Shown in pieces: positions 17,662 to 27,524 of a DNA stretch of 64,000 bases. The DNA is taken from assembly GCF_015210005.1 (NCBI RefSeq), contig NZ_MU158698.1:310001-374000 (forward strand). Direction: 5' to 3'. The notes under the pieces are model-generated. The model did no database searches. It was not told the DNA's origin and saw only the letters and a list, made by a program, of their open reading frames with translations. Each line of letters begins with the position of its first letter. Position 1 is the stretch's first letter. The position numbers and the translations under genes were made by a program. This DNA comes from Sphingobacterium hungaricum. GTDB lineage: Bacteria > Bacteroidota > Bacteroidia > Sphingobacteriales > Sphingobacteriaceae.

Positions 17662-18966
17662 TCAAGATACTTCTTTAGGTTCTAAGCAATAGAACAATGC
17701 ATAAATAATAAACAAATCAGTTGCTACCTTAAGCCAAATTATGAAAGTTAGGGCCAATAGAAAAAAAAAGAAAACTTTGTAACTCTGGAATTTCGAAGCA
17801 CAAATAAATGCATTGCAGACAAAAAATAAAGAGAATGTAATAAGTCCTAACAAGCCACTATAAAAGACAAACCTACAATACCCAATATCTGTTCCTACTG
17901 CGTGCCAATCTGAAAATGTTGCTTTGCCGATTATCCACGTCTTGTAGTCATTTGAATCTGGCCAAATCCACATGACCGAGTTCAAGCGCTCCGTAGATTC
18001 AGTCGTCAGCGTGCCTATTTCAATCCAATTGAAAAATCCTTCGAAACCAAATCTGATTTGTTCACGAATGATTTCATTAGTTTGATAAAAGAAGACTGCA
18101 ATCGCTACAATAATAAATGTAACTACGAAGATTGTCCGCCACATCTTCAACCTATCAAGGGATAAGCTTTTCATTAGGGAAGTCGAATTCAAAACTATGT
18201 AAAGAATGCCCAGTGAAGTCCCAATGATAGTTGTCCTTGACATCATGTTACCTATAATAGTTATTATCACAAACGCAGACCAATAGTAGAAGGTATTAGT
18301 CCTGTTTCGACTACTACCAACTAAAATTGCCGACAGAGCAAGTAGAACGATAGAGAAACGTGTTCCAGCAACATCAACCGCCGCACCAATACCATACAAT
18401 CGTTCAACCCTATTAAGAAACTCAACCTCGGCGACTGTACTTTGCGATATGTAAGTATCAATAAATATTTTAAAAGGCTCTACGTTATCTATTATTAAGG
18501 CAAGAAAACATTGAACTACACATACCGCTATTAAGTAATCAAATAAAAGCTTAAAACTTGTATAGCCGTAAAAATACCGTATTATCTCACATGTTGTATA
18601 AGCTCCTAAAAGCCAAGTCGAAAACGAAATCCAGTAATTGGCGTAAGAATAATCGCTTGAGTAATTTATATCGACGGAAATAAACCCAATTATGCTAAAT
18701 AGCGCTGCCAAAAGAATCGCAGGCATTAATTCTTTATCTAACGTAATTGATTTTTCTTTAATCGATCTAATTCCCAACAACAAAACACCAAATAATGCAA
18801 GCATTATTTTAGTATTTAAACCGCTTGGGAGGAATGTGAATTCGAATGGAAAAAAGTAGCAACTAACGATAATCCCAATAAAAAACTTCGTGGGAATTGC
18901 AACATCATTTCTTCGCTGCTTAACATCTTGAAAAACCTTATTGTCCCTATTTATAGATAAGTCCAT
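17662..18966 (-). CDS. O-antigen/EPS polymerase, Wzy-like
   Basis: This 434-residue integral membrane protein has about ten to eleven hydrophobic segments and a large loop around residues 290-345 (GFEGFFNWIEIGTLTTESTERLNSVMWIW). The run of helices with a long periplasmic loop before the last two to three helices is the Wzy/Wzx-pathway polymerase architecture. Sequence similarity within this family is always low, so the call rests on topology and on the locus, which otherwise lacks a polymerase. It overlaps the upstream GT2 gene by 20 bp and ends 2 bp before the next GT4 start. Confidence 0.75.
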   Translation of the reverse strand: MDLSINRDNKVFQDVKQRRNDVAIPTKFFIGIIVSCYFFPFEFTFLPSGLNTKIMLALFGVLLLGIRSIKEKSITLDKELMPAILLAALFSIIGFISVDINYSSDYSYANYWISFSTWLLGAYTTCEIIRYFYGYTSFKLLFDYLIAVCVVQCFLALIIDNVEPFKIFIDTYISQSTVAEVEFLNRVERLYGIGAAVDVAGTRFSIVLLALSAILVGSSRNRTNTFYYWSAFVIITIIGNMMSRTTIIGTSLGILYIVLNSTSLMKSLSLDRLKMWRTIFVVTFIIVAIAVFFYQTNEIIREQIRFGFEGFFNWIEIGTLTTESTERLNSVMWIWPDSNDYKTWIIGKATFSDWHAVGTDIGYCRFVFYSGLLGLITFSLFFVCNAFICASKFQSYKVFFFFLLALTFIIWLKVATDLFIIYALFYCLEPKEVS

Positions 18967-19936
18967 AAACTAATCGTGTAACTAAATAAAAATGTAGCTT
19001 AATTAACCAATCTTGATTGTTTATAGCTGCATATTGAATAATCTTAATCCTCCTAGAAAAGGCAGGATTACCCGAAATAAAAGCATTTGACTCTGGATAC
19101 CACTTTCTCCACAATTTATACATCTTTTTGTCAGCGCCTATCAGAAAAGGTAACTTAATATTTAATTTAAAATAATTTAACTCATTTCTAAAAATCTCAT
19201 AACCGTACTTTTCTTCTATATATTCAATCGTCTTCGCAGCATTGAATTTTACTTGCGCTAACTTTGTTTCTGAAACTTGTTTTGTATAGGCATTTGGATT
19301 TAATTGCTGATAGTGATAATATGCTTTTGGAATATAAGAAATTCTATTGGCGTGACAAAACAATTTAATTATTGTCATGTCTTCACCCATTGCATAACCG
19401 CTTGGAAATAAAATATTGAACTGTTGATAAAGCTGTCTTTTTATAAGTTTATTCCAAACATTAAATCGCAAACTTCCATTTAGCATTAGTCGAACGCAGT
19501 TCTTAGCTGAATTTGACTCTGGTTGCACCATATACCGTTCATTTTTTTTAAACGTTAGAAGCCAATCAGTATAAACAATATCAGCCTTATCTTCAACAGC
19601 AACCCTGACCATATCTTCAACCATCTCTGGTTCTACCCAATCATCGCTATCGCAATGAAAAATGTAATCACCTTTTGCAACATTTAGACCTGTATTCCTT
19701 GCAGCAGGCAACCCCTCGTTCTTTTCGTGATGTACAAAAGTAACCATATTCGTCCTGTGAGGGTATTGCTGAATCATATCTGATGTTATTTTCATGCTAT
19801 CATCATTGGACGCATCATCGACAATAATATATTCAATATTTGAATAACTTTGTTTCATTAGAGATTCAATGCATTTACTCACAAAATACTCTACTCCATA
19901 CACAGGTATAATAATAGAAACTAAAGGTTCTAACAT
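18947..19936 (-). CDS. Glycosyltransferase family 2
   Basis: The 329-residue GT-A inverting enzyme begins VSIIIPVYGVEYFVSKCIE, continues with EYIIVDDASNDDS and has the metal-binding DxD-type motif HCDSDDWVEPEMVEDM. The C-terminal part, including a Trp-rich KMYKLWRKWYPES stretch, resembles that of the other GT2 at 20886. The two are probably paralogues. It forms beta-linkages from NDP-sugars on the lipid carrier at the inner membrane. It overlaps the polymerase gene by 20 bp, so translational coupling is likely. Confidence 0.9.
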   Translation of the reverse strand: MLEPLVSIIIPVYGVEYFVSKCIESLMKQSYSNIEYIIVDDASNDDSMKITSDMIQQYPHRTNMVTFVHHEKNEGLPAARNTGLNVAKGDYIFHCDSDDWVEPEMVEDMVRVAVEDKADIVYTDWLLTFKKNERYMVQPESNSAKNCVRLMLNGSLRFNVWNKLIKRQLYQQFNILFPSGYAMGEDMTIIKLFCHANRISYIPKAYYHYQQLNPNAYTKQVSETKLAQVKFNAAKTIEYIEEKYGYEIFRNELNYFKLNIKLPFLIGADKKMYKLWRKWYPESNAFISGNPAFSRRIKIIQYAAINNQDWLIKLHFYLVTRLVYGLIYK

Positions 19937-19939
19937 AAT

Positions 19940-20878
19940 CTAATTTACGGTTTTACCATTTTTAAAATATCGGAAAAGAATTTTCATGCGCTTTTTTAAC
20001 GAAAGCTGATCATATTCATTAATTTTAGATTTAAAAAAATTATAGTAGAAGTTTTCATCAAAATAGACCGACTTACGATAATATTCCCACCAAATATCAA
20101 AATTTAAACACCAAGTGTTCCATGGCTTAGGCCCATTATAATGAACAATTCCAAAGCTAAGGACTCTTTCCAACTCTTCGAGGGTATACAAGGTTTGAAT
20201 TTCCTTCTTGACCGCCAAGTCAAATACTTCGATAGTACCACAAAATTCAGGAGGCATCCTTTTAACTTTATTTTTGCAAACAAGATTTATTATATCCATA
20301 TCTTGATATTCATACTTGGAATTCAGAACAGTTTGTTTGAAAACATCAACGACACCATCCTTTCGAAGAAGTTCAGAATTAAAAATAATATTCCCAGCTA
20401 AAATGTATGACTCCCAATCAAATCCAATCTTGGACCGCTCAGGTTTATCGGGAGCTAAAGGTTTAGGCGTAACGACTCCGGAAACATAAAAATCAGTCAA
20501 ATCAGTTTCGTTAAAAATATCGCTTAAATCATTTCTAAAGATCACGTCCACATCGTGATACATTATCTTGTCGTACTCTGGAATTAATTCTGGAATTAAT
20601 AGACGGTAATAGGTTGCAACATTAATATCTCTTATTTCAAATGCGCCTTGGAACGTGTTTTTAACATTTCTATAAGTGATTGAAAAGTTACTAAACTCAT
20701 TATATAGATGCTCCAATTTCCCCTGACTTGGAAATAACGACTTATTATCATGAATAACAAAAATATCGTAAAAAGTTTCACTTTTGGCATTCAACAACAG
20801 CGAGGTTATGCAAACTCCAGCTTGCGACACAAAATTATCGTCAAAACAAAAAACGATTGGTATCTTAATTTTTTCCAT
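19940..20878 (-). CDS. Glycosyltransferase family 8
   Basis: The 312-residue retaining GT-A enzyme begins IPIVFCFDDNFVSQAGVCITSLL. Its metal-binding motif is MYHDVDVIFRNDLSDIF (Asp-Val-Asp). The later FGIVHYNGPKPWNTW carries the conserved H-x-G-x2-KPW of GT8 galactosyl/glucosyltransferases (LgtC/RfaI type). It probably adds an alpha-linked hexose. It lies 3 bp from one GT2 gene and 7 bp from the next, inside the continuous EPS run. Confidence 0.93.
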   Translation of the reverse strand: MEKIKIPIVFCFDDNFVSQAGVCITSLLLNAKSETFYDIFVIHDNKSLFPSQGKLEHLYNEFSNFSITYRNVKNTFQGAFEIRDINVATYYRLLIPELIPEYDKIMYHDVDVIFRNDLSDIFNETDLTDFYVSGVVTPKPLAPDKPERSKIGFDWESYILAGNIIFNSELLRKDGVVDVFKQTVLNSKYEYQDMDIINLVCKNKVKRMPPEFCGTIEVFDLAVKKEIQTLYTLEELERVLSFGIVHYNGPKPWNTWCLNFDIWWEYYRKSVYFDENFYYNFFKSKINEYDQLSLKKRMKILFRYFKNGKTVN

Positions 20879-20885
20879 AAGCTTT

Positions 20886-21878
20886 TTAAAATTTACCTGA
20901 AACTTTTTTCAAAAAAAGCCATAGTTTTGGTATCAACCAGTTGTCCTTAATTATATTTGATGCTATAATTTTATAGTGAAGTGGCAAATCTCCGTTCCAA
21001 ATATACTTATTACTTTCTGGAAAAATTTCTCTCCACTTTTTATAAAATGATATATTATTGCCCTTAACCAAGAGATTTTGTTTAGGCGCAAGTTTTAGAA
21101 GTGAAATACTTACATTCAAATTTGAAAATCCTTTACCAATCAGAAATCGCTCGATTGATTTTACGTTCTCTATCCATCCTTCATTCACGTTTAAATAACC
21201 TGTACTTGTCAAACTAATTGATTCGTTCCGATATTTAGTGTAGTGATAAAAAGCCTCGTCTACGTGTCTAACTTTTTTTGCATAATAATACAATTGAACA
21301 CAAACGTTTAGATCCTCACACATATTGAAACCGTCTGGGTATGTAATATTGTTTCGCAAAAAGAGATCATGCAAAACAATTCTGTTACACATACCACCTA
21401 AGAGTTTGCCTGTTAGCATTCCTTCAATACAATCTCCCGAATTTTCATTAACCTTTTGGCTAATGTAGTCTTCATGGCTTTTATAATCATTATAATAATC
21501 ACACCAGACAATCTCAGCCTTCTCTCTTTCCGCAGTTAAATACATTTTCTCCAGCATATCTGGTTCAATCCAATCATCAGGGTCCATGGATGCCAAATAC
21601 TTACCTCTTGCTAGTCGCAAACCCGTATTCCTTGCAGTAGCCACTCCCATATTCTTTTCATGCCGAACAACTTGAATACTCTTTCCTAATTTGTTTGAGT
21701 CAATTAGCTTCGTTAGTACTTGAAAACTATTATCAGTGCTACAATCGTCAACAAATATAAACTCGAGTCCATCCAATGTTTGATTAAACAAACTAAGAAT
21801 TCCCTTCTCCAAATATTTTTCAACATTGAAAATTGGCACAATCACACTTACAGTAAAATTGCTACAAGCATTTATCAT
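20886..21878 (-). CDS. Glycosyltransferase family 2
   Basis: The protein has 330 residues from ATG 21878 (MINACSNFTVSVIVPIFNVE); a GTG at 21893 gives five more. Family motifs are EFIFVDDCSTDNSF and SMDPDDWIEPDMLEKMY. The C-terminal KWREIFPESNKYI matches KWYPESNAFI in the GT2 at 18947, suggesting a duplicated pair that may add related sugars. Inverting mechanism; donor unknown. A gap of 37 bp separates it from the upstream pyruvyl transferase gene. Confidence 0.9.
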   Translation of the reverse strand: MINACSNFTVSVIVPIFNVEKYLEKGILSLFNQTLDGLEFIFVDDCSTDNSFQVLTKLIDSNKLGKSIQVVRHEKNMGVATARNTGLRLARGKYLASMDPDDWIEPDMLEKMYLTAEREKAEIVWCDYYNDYKSHEDYISQKVNENSGDCIEGMLTGKLLGGMCNRIVLHDLFLRNNITYPDGFNMCEDLNVCVQLYYYAKKVRHVDEAFYHYTKYRNESISLTSTGYLNVNEGWIENVKSIERFLIGKGFSNLNVSISLLKLAPKQNLLVKGNNISFYKKWREIFPESNKYIWNGDLPLHYKIIASNIIKDNWLIPKLWLFLKKVSGKF

Positions 21879-21915
21879 ATTTACAAAAAGCACTTAAATT
21901 TTAAACAAAAATATC

Positions 21916-23058
21916 TTAATTAATATTAGATTTAATAAAAAGAAGCGATTTTTCTCTTAGATTTTCCAAAATTTGATTCACTTTATCATAATCAATATTC
22001 TCTTCTAGAATATTCTCGTTGAAAGCTCTCACATTCGTAATTAGACGATTTTCCAAATCAAACAGCTTCAACAAAGAATAAAATCTTGATGCCCCCCTTT
22101 CTTCATTTACAATTGCGAGAAAGGGTTTGTTGAATAAAATTGAGAATACAGTACCATGAAAAGAGTCCGTTACTACGAAGTCTGCATCATAAAAAGATTT
22201 TAACCATCCTTCTAAAGATGGATATTTGAAGTTCTGGATAGAGTCAAAATCAAAAATCACTCCCCCATCAATAGATCTTTCGGGTTGATTTGTGAACAAT
22301 TCCATGTTTATTTGCTTTGACAGACTTTCGATAAACTTTTGCTTATCTACGTTTCGATCTAACACATAGTTAAACATACCTGTTTTTTTGTAATTCAAAT
22401 TCTCAAATAAACTTTTGTAGTCGTCAGCTTTTAAAAGTAGAGTCGGGTCTAATACCCATTGCGCATCAGTATTGAGGTGTGTAGCGCACAACGACACACC
22501 TGAAAATTCCCTTACAGAGACGGAGTCAAATTCTTTAACAAGTTCCTTGCAACGAATTGTTTCCTCTTCTGTAAATTCCCATTTCTCTGTTCCAAATGAT
22601 GATGCATAAGCAATTTTGATGATATCTTTGTCATGCTCTATAAAATCTAAAAAATAATTATAGATATCAGGTGAATATTTTGGTCTCCATGTTTGATCAC
22701 TTCCAACGACGACAATATCGAACTTATTCTTCGAAAAATAGGATTGCAAATCCAATTTAGAATACAAGCTTTTAGAAACTTTTAGATGTTTTTCAATAAA
22801 AAACAAGTTTTCTGAAAAAACATAATCTGCTTCCTTCTTGCTAAATATCTTTTTGCGTTTGCCTAAGATACGATTGACAGTTTCATTTCTCAAATGAGCA
22901 AGAAAAACTCTAAATTTGGATGCATCCGGATGATATTCTCGTGAAATAGTTTCCACATTAAAGCCATTCCTTTTTAAAATAGTCTGTAATGCATAGTTTT
23001 GAATTATACCTCCGTAATTGGCCTTTAAAGGTTGAGTTAGTATAGCTATTTTTTTCAT
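21916..23058 (-). CDS. Polysaccharide pyruvyl transferase family protein
   Basis: The protein has 380 residues from ATG 23058 (MKKIAILTQ). An earlier in-frame start at 23088 would run into the nitroreductase gene, so it was not chosen. Family signatures are KANYGGIIQNYALQTIL near the N-terminus, VVGSDQTWRP in the middle and VTDSFHGTVFSILFNKPF in the C-terminal domain. These GT-B-like enzymes transfer pyruvate from PEP as a ketal onto a sugar, adding negative charge to the EPS. It starts 4 bp after the nitroreductase stop. Confidence 0.9.
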   Translation of the reverse strand: MKKIAILTQPLKANYGGIIQNYALQTILKRNGFNVETISREYHPDASKFRVFLAHLRNETVNRILGKRKKIFSKKEADYVFSENLFFIEKHLKVSKSLYSKLDLQSYFSKNKFDIVVVGSDQTWRPKYSPDIYNYFLDFIEHDKDIIKIAYASSFGTEKWEFTEEETIRCKELVKEFDSVSVREFSGVSLCATHLNTDAQWVLDPTLLLKADDYKSLFENLNYKKTGMFNYVLDRNVDKQKFIESLSKQINMELFTNQPERSIDGGVIFDFDSIQNFKYPSLEGWLKSFYDADFVVTDSFHGTVFSILFNKPFLAIVNEERGASRFYSLLKLFDLENRLITNVRAFNENILEENIDYDKVNQILENLREKSLLFIKSNIN

Positions 23059-23062
23059 TTTC

Positions 23063-24091
23063 CTAATCAAGTACAATAAAATTCTCATCGATGGTTCTTC
23101 TCAAGGATAAGGTAGTCTTAAATTCTGGATCGACTACACCAATCGGCAAAATACAGATTATCTTTTCAGATTTAGGGAGACTGATGACATCCTGAATTGG
23201 AGATTCCTCTTTAATTGTCTTCCCCCAGTTTGCGGGACAATTACCGATTTGATAGTAGTGCAAAGCATACAATAAATTCATTAAAAAAAGTCCTCCATCT
23301 ATAAATAATTGATTTCTTTCTCCTACGGTATAATAATAATTCCTGTCATTCGTCAATATGAGTAATTGAGAAACATGTTCTGTATATCCAGAGAATCCTG
23401 CTTGAATTTCTAAAATTTTATCTATCTTTTTCTTATCCTCTATTAAATAAACATTACTTGCTTGCCTATTACAAACTGAAGGGGCGGAATTCGCCAAAAC
23501 CATAGCCCTTCTTAAGCGATCAACATCGATTTTTTCTCCCGTAAAATTCCTAACACTTTTTCGTGAAAAAGCAAATTTTTCAAAATCAGATTTTACATCT
23601 TTATAAAAAGTTTCTTTATCGAATTCAATAACACCGGTAAAGGCCGTTGAATACGATGCGTCCAAAACTGATTTGTAAAAGTTATATTGCTCTATGGTAT
23701 ATACGTTATCGATGTTATAATTGAGTTTCTGGTGAACTTCGTAATATTGACACATAACTTGATATCCAACTCGTATCTGAGATCTATCAATATTATTAAC
23801 AATTTCGGGATCTTTTAAAATCTTATGCAAATTCTTAATTCTATATTCACCAAATCCTTTTTTCGTGTCTTTAAAAAGTAAGCCTTTCTCTAGCGAATGG
23901 TAATTTAATATTAGATTGGCTTCTTTATTTTTAATACCGTTATTATTGAATGCTACTGCAAATTCTCTATATAATTTAGCATCTTCTTTGTAATTCCTAA
24001 ATAATAGCCTTTGCAATAGATAAGATTTTACTCCATCAATTTCTAAGACAGGCCTTAATATTTTTCTTATTAAATTCTTAATCTTTTCCAT
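23063..24091 (-). CDS. Nitroreductase-family flavoprotein in the EPS locus
   Basis: The protein has 342 residues. About 165 N-terminal residues are unassigned (LNLILNYHSLEKGLLFKDTK). A nitroreductase FMN domain follows: FSRKSVRNFTGEKIDVDRLR, ANSAPSVCNRQ, and GNCPANWGKT near the C-terminus. Similar two-part proteins occur next to pyruvyl transferase genes in many Bacteroidota EPS clusters, so it probably acts on the polysaccharide or its precursor rather than on nitro compounds. The reaction is unknown. It sits 1 bp after the upstream GT2 gene. Confidence 0.82.
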   Translation of the reverse strand: MEKIKNLIRKILRPVLEIDGVKSYLLQRLLFRNYKEDAKLYREFAVAFNNNGIKNKEANLILNYHSLEKGLLFKDTKKGFGEYRIKNLHKILKDPEIVNNIDRSQIRVGYQVMCQYYEVHQKLNYNIDNVYTIEQYNFYKSVLDASYSTAFTGVIEFDKETFYKDVKSDFEKFAFSRKSVRNFTGEKIDVDRLRRAMVLANSAPSVCNRQASNVYLIEDKKKIDKILEIQAGFSGYTEHVSQLLILTNDRNYYYTVGERNQLFIDGGLFLMNLLYALHYYQIGNCPANWGKTIKEESPIQDVISLPKSEKIICILPIGVVDPEFKTTLSLRRTIDENFIVLD

Positions 24092-24092
24092 A

Positions 24093-25046
24093 TTAGTTTT
24101 TATTATCTCGGCTTAATGTAATTCTTAAATTTCCAAAAATCTGTTTGAAAAATAATTTTAAAACATGAACAGATAACAATCGTTCTGAAATTGCATATTT
24201 AACACCTTCGCTAAACTCGTTATTACCGATCAAAATAGATACTATAGAAATATCTTTTCTCTTTTCTAGCAAGATCAACTGTCGGTCTGTAATTACTAAA
24301 TTATATGTCTTAATCAGAAGAAGCTTTAAATCAAAAATGTCTTTTAATCTTTGAATTGACACTTTAAAATTTATTTTTTTGTGTGAATGAGAATTTTCCC
24401 TAACAAGATAGTACACCATCTCTTTACAAATGGTAACTGTTTTCGTGTTATAAAATATAGGCAGATAAAGTTGAAAGTTTTGACCAACCTTATTATTGAT
24501 TATTTTGTTGTCTAAAACCCTTTCAATTATGGAAGAATTGAAGAAATAGCAAATTGGAGAAAACCAAAAATTAGTTTCAAAAAGACAATCGTAAAAGATT
24601 TTCTCGCCGTCAATCTTCTCGACAATATTGTTATTTAAAATCAGTCCATCTTCATTTATATGTATCGGATAACATCTGACTGAATCAACCATCTCTTCTT
24701 CGATACAACCAACAAAAGTAGATATTGCATTTTCATCCTTATAGTAATCGTCGCTATCTGGCCATGTTATGTAATCACCTTCATACTCAGAAAGTCCTAA
24801 ATTAATTGCGGCTGATTGTCCCTGATTTTCTTGATAAAAATAACGCAGAGAATATCCCTTCAAATCAAATTTACGGAAGTAATCGGCCGTATCTAAGAAC
24901 ATTTTAAGATTATCTTTTGAACCGTCATCTACAACAAGAACTTCGATTCTAGGATAATCTTGCATTAAGATAGAATCCAATAAATTAGAAATGAATCCCG
25001 TACTATTATAACACGGAGTTACAATCGAAACTAACTTTTTCTCCAC
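24093..25046 (-). CDS. Glycosyltransferase family 2
   Basis: The protein has 317 residues. It begins KLVSIVTPCYNSTGFISNLL, with VLVVDDGSKDN and ITWPDSDDYYKDENA as the DxD-type motif. The start is GTG at 25046, overlapping the flippase gene by 16 bp; no ATG lies close, and the family N-terminus begins at once, so GTG is accepted. The C-terminal region is Ile/Lys-rich and not conserved with the other two GT2s here. Confidence 0.87.
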   Translation of the reverse strand: MEKKLVSIVTPCYNSTGFISNLLDSILMQDYPRIEVLVVDDGSKDNLKMFLDTADYFRKFDLKGYSLRYFYQENQGQSAAINLGLSEYEGDYITWPDSDDYYKDENAISTFVGCIEEEMVDSVRCYPIHINEDGLILNNNIVEKIDGEKIFYDCLFETNFWFSPICYFFNSSIIERVLDNKIINNKVGQNFQLYLPIFYNTKTVTICKEMVYYLVRENSHSHKKINFKVSIQRLKDIFDLKLLLIKTYNLVITDRQLILLEKRKDISIVSILIGNNEFSEGVKYAISERLLSVHVLKLFFKQIFGNLRITLSRDNKN

Positions 25047-26554
25047 AAACTTTGAATTTTATCAATTAATACTTTTTTAATATTTTTTTCAATTATTAGA
25101 TACCATGCAAACAATGACATTATAACTACCGATATGATTGCAATAGAAAAAAACTCAACATATTGGTTTGTAAAATATTTCTTAATTGAACTTAAAAACC
25201 AAAAATTTGTAATTGACAATACAATCACTGGTATAACTGATTTCAAATAAAAATTTGAAATATTAAATTTTGCTATTTCAGATTTTAGATAGATAGCATT
25301 AAAAACACCCCCCAAAACTACTAGAATAACATTGACAATATAAGGGAATGCAGGACTATAACCATTTCTAAATCCATAAAATGTTATCGGGATAACAAGT
25401 AAATAAATAGTTCCATTAATAAGGCTAGATTTTTTTATTTTTCCAGTTGCATGAATGCCCATTAATATACACTGAGATACATTCGCTGCAATAACAAATA
25501 ACAGAAACCAGCTTACAAATGAGCTAGTGTGCGCTGGCAACACCCCTAACCAGAATTTCAAAATAAAGTCCATTTCGACTAAAAGCGGTATTATAATAAT
25601 ACATAATAGTAAAGTAGAATATTTAGTCGTTTTGTTTATTAAGGTCAACATAGCACTTTCATCACCTGATGCAAAAGATTTAATTACCTGAGGTTTTGAA
25701 GCAAACAAGATATTAGAAGAAAACTGATTAACTATATTCTGAACTTGATTCGCAATCCCGATCGCGGCATTGATACCTACACCAAAAAACATATTTTGCA
25801 CCAATGCTATCCCAGAAGTTCTTGCCGTTACAGACAAATTGCCATATAAGTCCCAAGATGAATATGAGAACAGACTTTTCAAACCTTTATCAAACTTAAA
25901 TTTTAAGTCCACATGTTTAAAATTTCGTTTTACAAAAATTAAAAAAATAAGACTCAAAATAATGTTAACAATAATTAATAGATAAGAATACAATAGTACA
26001 TTTTCAATTGGAAAATTGTGAAATTTTAAAAATAGCACCGCTCCAAAATTTATTAAGGTGCCAACTATTGTAATCACCGCATACGCTTTCATTTTTTCAT
26101 AAGCAATAATAATTGCGTGAAAGGGTGTGAAAAGCAACAAAAAAAACAGATTGACTATTGAAAGGTGAAATACTAATATTGATAAATCTAGCTTACCCTC
26201 AGGAACATTTAATTTATTAATTAACCACCACAATCCCACAGATTCACATAAAAGGACTACGAAAATTGCTATTAATAAGCTCGACGTCAAGCATTGAGTA
26301 AACGTTTTATTTACCTCAATATCATTTTTCAATCCGATACTGAATGACAAAAATCTTGAATTGGCAGAGATAATACTATTTGAAACAAAAGAAAACGATG
26401 CAACTAATCCTCCGACAAGATTATAGATACCAAAATCTTCTATTCCCAATGTCTGCAATATCAATCTAGACGTGTAGAAACTAATACACATTGTGAAAAG
26501 CATTCTAGCGTATAGAAATAATGAATTTTTTGCTATAGTCGTGTTCGAAGACAT
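25031..26554 (-). CDS. Polysaccharide flippase, Wzx-like (MOP superfamily)
   Basis: The 507-residue membrane protein has about 12-14 helices. Its N-terminus (NSLFLYARMLFTMCISFYTSRLILQTLG and EDFGIYNLVGG) is the standard Wzx/MATE-like opening. It would flip the undecaprenyl-linked EPS repeat to the periplasm for the Wzy polymerase. The length is typical for the family. It follows the epimerase gene by 2 bp and overlaps the GT2 gene, consistent with one transcript. Confidence 0.92.
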   Translation of the reverse strand: MSSNTTIAKNSLFLYARMLFTMCISFYTSRLILQTLGIEDFGIYNLVGGLVASFSFVSNSIISANSRFLSFSIGLKNDIEVNKTFTQCLTSSLLIAIFVVLLCESVGLWWLINKLNVPEGKLDLSILVFHLSIVNLFFLLLFTPFHAIIIAYEKMKAYAVITIVGTLINFGAVLFLKFHNFPIENVLLYSYLLIIVNIILSLIFLIFVKRNFKHVDLKFKFDKGLKSLFSYSSWDLYGNLSVTARTSGIALVQNMFFGVGINAAIGIANQVQNIVNQFSSNILFASKPQVIKSFASGDESAMLTLINKTTKYSTLLLCIIIIPLLVEMDFILKFWLGVLPAHTSSFVSWFLLFVIAANVSQCILMGIHATGKIKKSSLINGTIYLLVIPITFYGFRNGYSPAFPYIVNVILVVLGGVFNAIYLKSEIAKFNISNFYLKSVIPVIVLSITNFWFLSSIKKYFTNQYVEFFSIAIISVVIMSLFAWYLIIEKNIKKVLIDKIQSLWRKS

Positions 26555-26556
26555 TT

Positions 26557-27516
26557 CTATTTTCTAAATTCCGTTTTCAACATCCTCCTCAAACCTTCTT
26601 CAATAGCAAAGGGTGGTACGAATCCGGAATTCATGGCTTTAGTCGAATCAAATTGTGTTTCAGCACAAAATTTTTTAACACGAACTGAACTAATATTTAA
26701 TTTTTTACGAGTAATAAATGCTAAAAGATCAAACCCATATCCTCCCAACATACCTAATGCATAAGGAATATGTACTGTTGGTATCTTTTTATCTAACACT
26801 TTTCCCGTATGATAAACAAGATCATTTGTAGTAAAATCTGGCTTATCGACATAATTATAGATATTATATCCTTCGACCTTCTCTACTAACAAAAATTCTA
26901 TGAAAGCGATAATATTTCCAATATAAGACATGGACTTTTTATTATTCCCTTTTCCTATCATTAAAAATCTGCCAGACGCTATTTGATTGAGTAAATTATA
27001 TACATTTCCTCTATTTCCTTCACCAAAAATCACGGTAGGTCGTACGATATTTATGTTCCAATCAAGATGATCTTTGTACCACTCTTGAAGAACTTGCTCA
27101 GCCTGCCATTTACTTTTTCCATAATGATTAAACGGATCTGCGGGAAATGATTCATCAGGATTATTCTTATCCAACCCATATATTGCGACCGAACTTGTAA
27201 AAATGATTCGACTGACATTATTAACCTCCATAGCTTCTAATGTATTTCTCATCCCTTGGACATTCACGTCATAATATAAAGATGTCGGGCTGACATCGTC
27301 CTTATGCTCAGCAGCCAACAGAATAACTATATCAGCAGAAGCAAGCTCACTTTGCAAAATTGATTTATCTAATACATCTCCTAACTTAGTAATAGCCGAA
27401 AATTCAAGACTTTCGTTTTTATCTATATTCAAAAGGTGATGATCCGAATTTCTACTTAAAAGATTTATTAATTGAGTTCCAACAAAACCCGATCCCCCTA
27501 TAATTACAATTTTCAT
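26557..27516 (-). CDS. NAD-dependent epimerase/dehydratase (extended SDR)
   Basis: The protein has 319 residues. The Rossmann motif IIGGSGFVGTQLINLL is at the N-terminus. The catalytic region is FTSSVAIYG followed by HYGKSKWQAEQVL, with Tyr and Lys in YxxxK. It is the only nucleotide-sugar-type enzyme in the locus and, with the WecA-like transferase just after it, resembles the epimerase/transferase pairs (Gne/WbpP-like) that prepare the first sugar. The exact substrate is not known. Gap of 8 bp from the initiating transferase gene. Confidence 0.87.
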   Translation of the reverse strand: MKIVIIGGSGFVGTQLINLLSRNSDHHLLNIDKNESLEFSAITKLGDVLDKSILQSELASADIVILLAAEHKDDVSPTSLYYDVNVQGMRNTLEAMEVNNVSRIIFTSSVAIYGLDKNNPDESFPADPFNHYGKSKWQAEQVLQEWYKDHLDWNINIVRPTVIFGEGNRGNVYNLLNQIASGRFLMIGKGNNKKSMSYIGNIIAFIEFLLVEKVEGYNIYNYVDKPDFTTNDLVYHTGKVLDKKIPTVHIPYALGMLGGYGFDLLAFITRKKLNISSVRVKKFCAETQFDSTKAMNSGFVPPFAIEEGLRRMLKTEFRK

Positions 27517-27524
27517 CTTAAACT

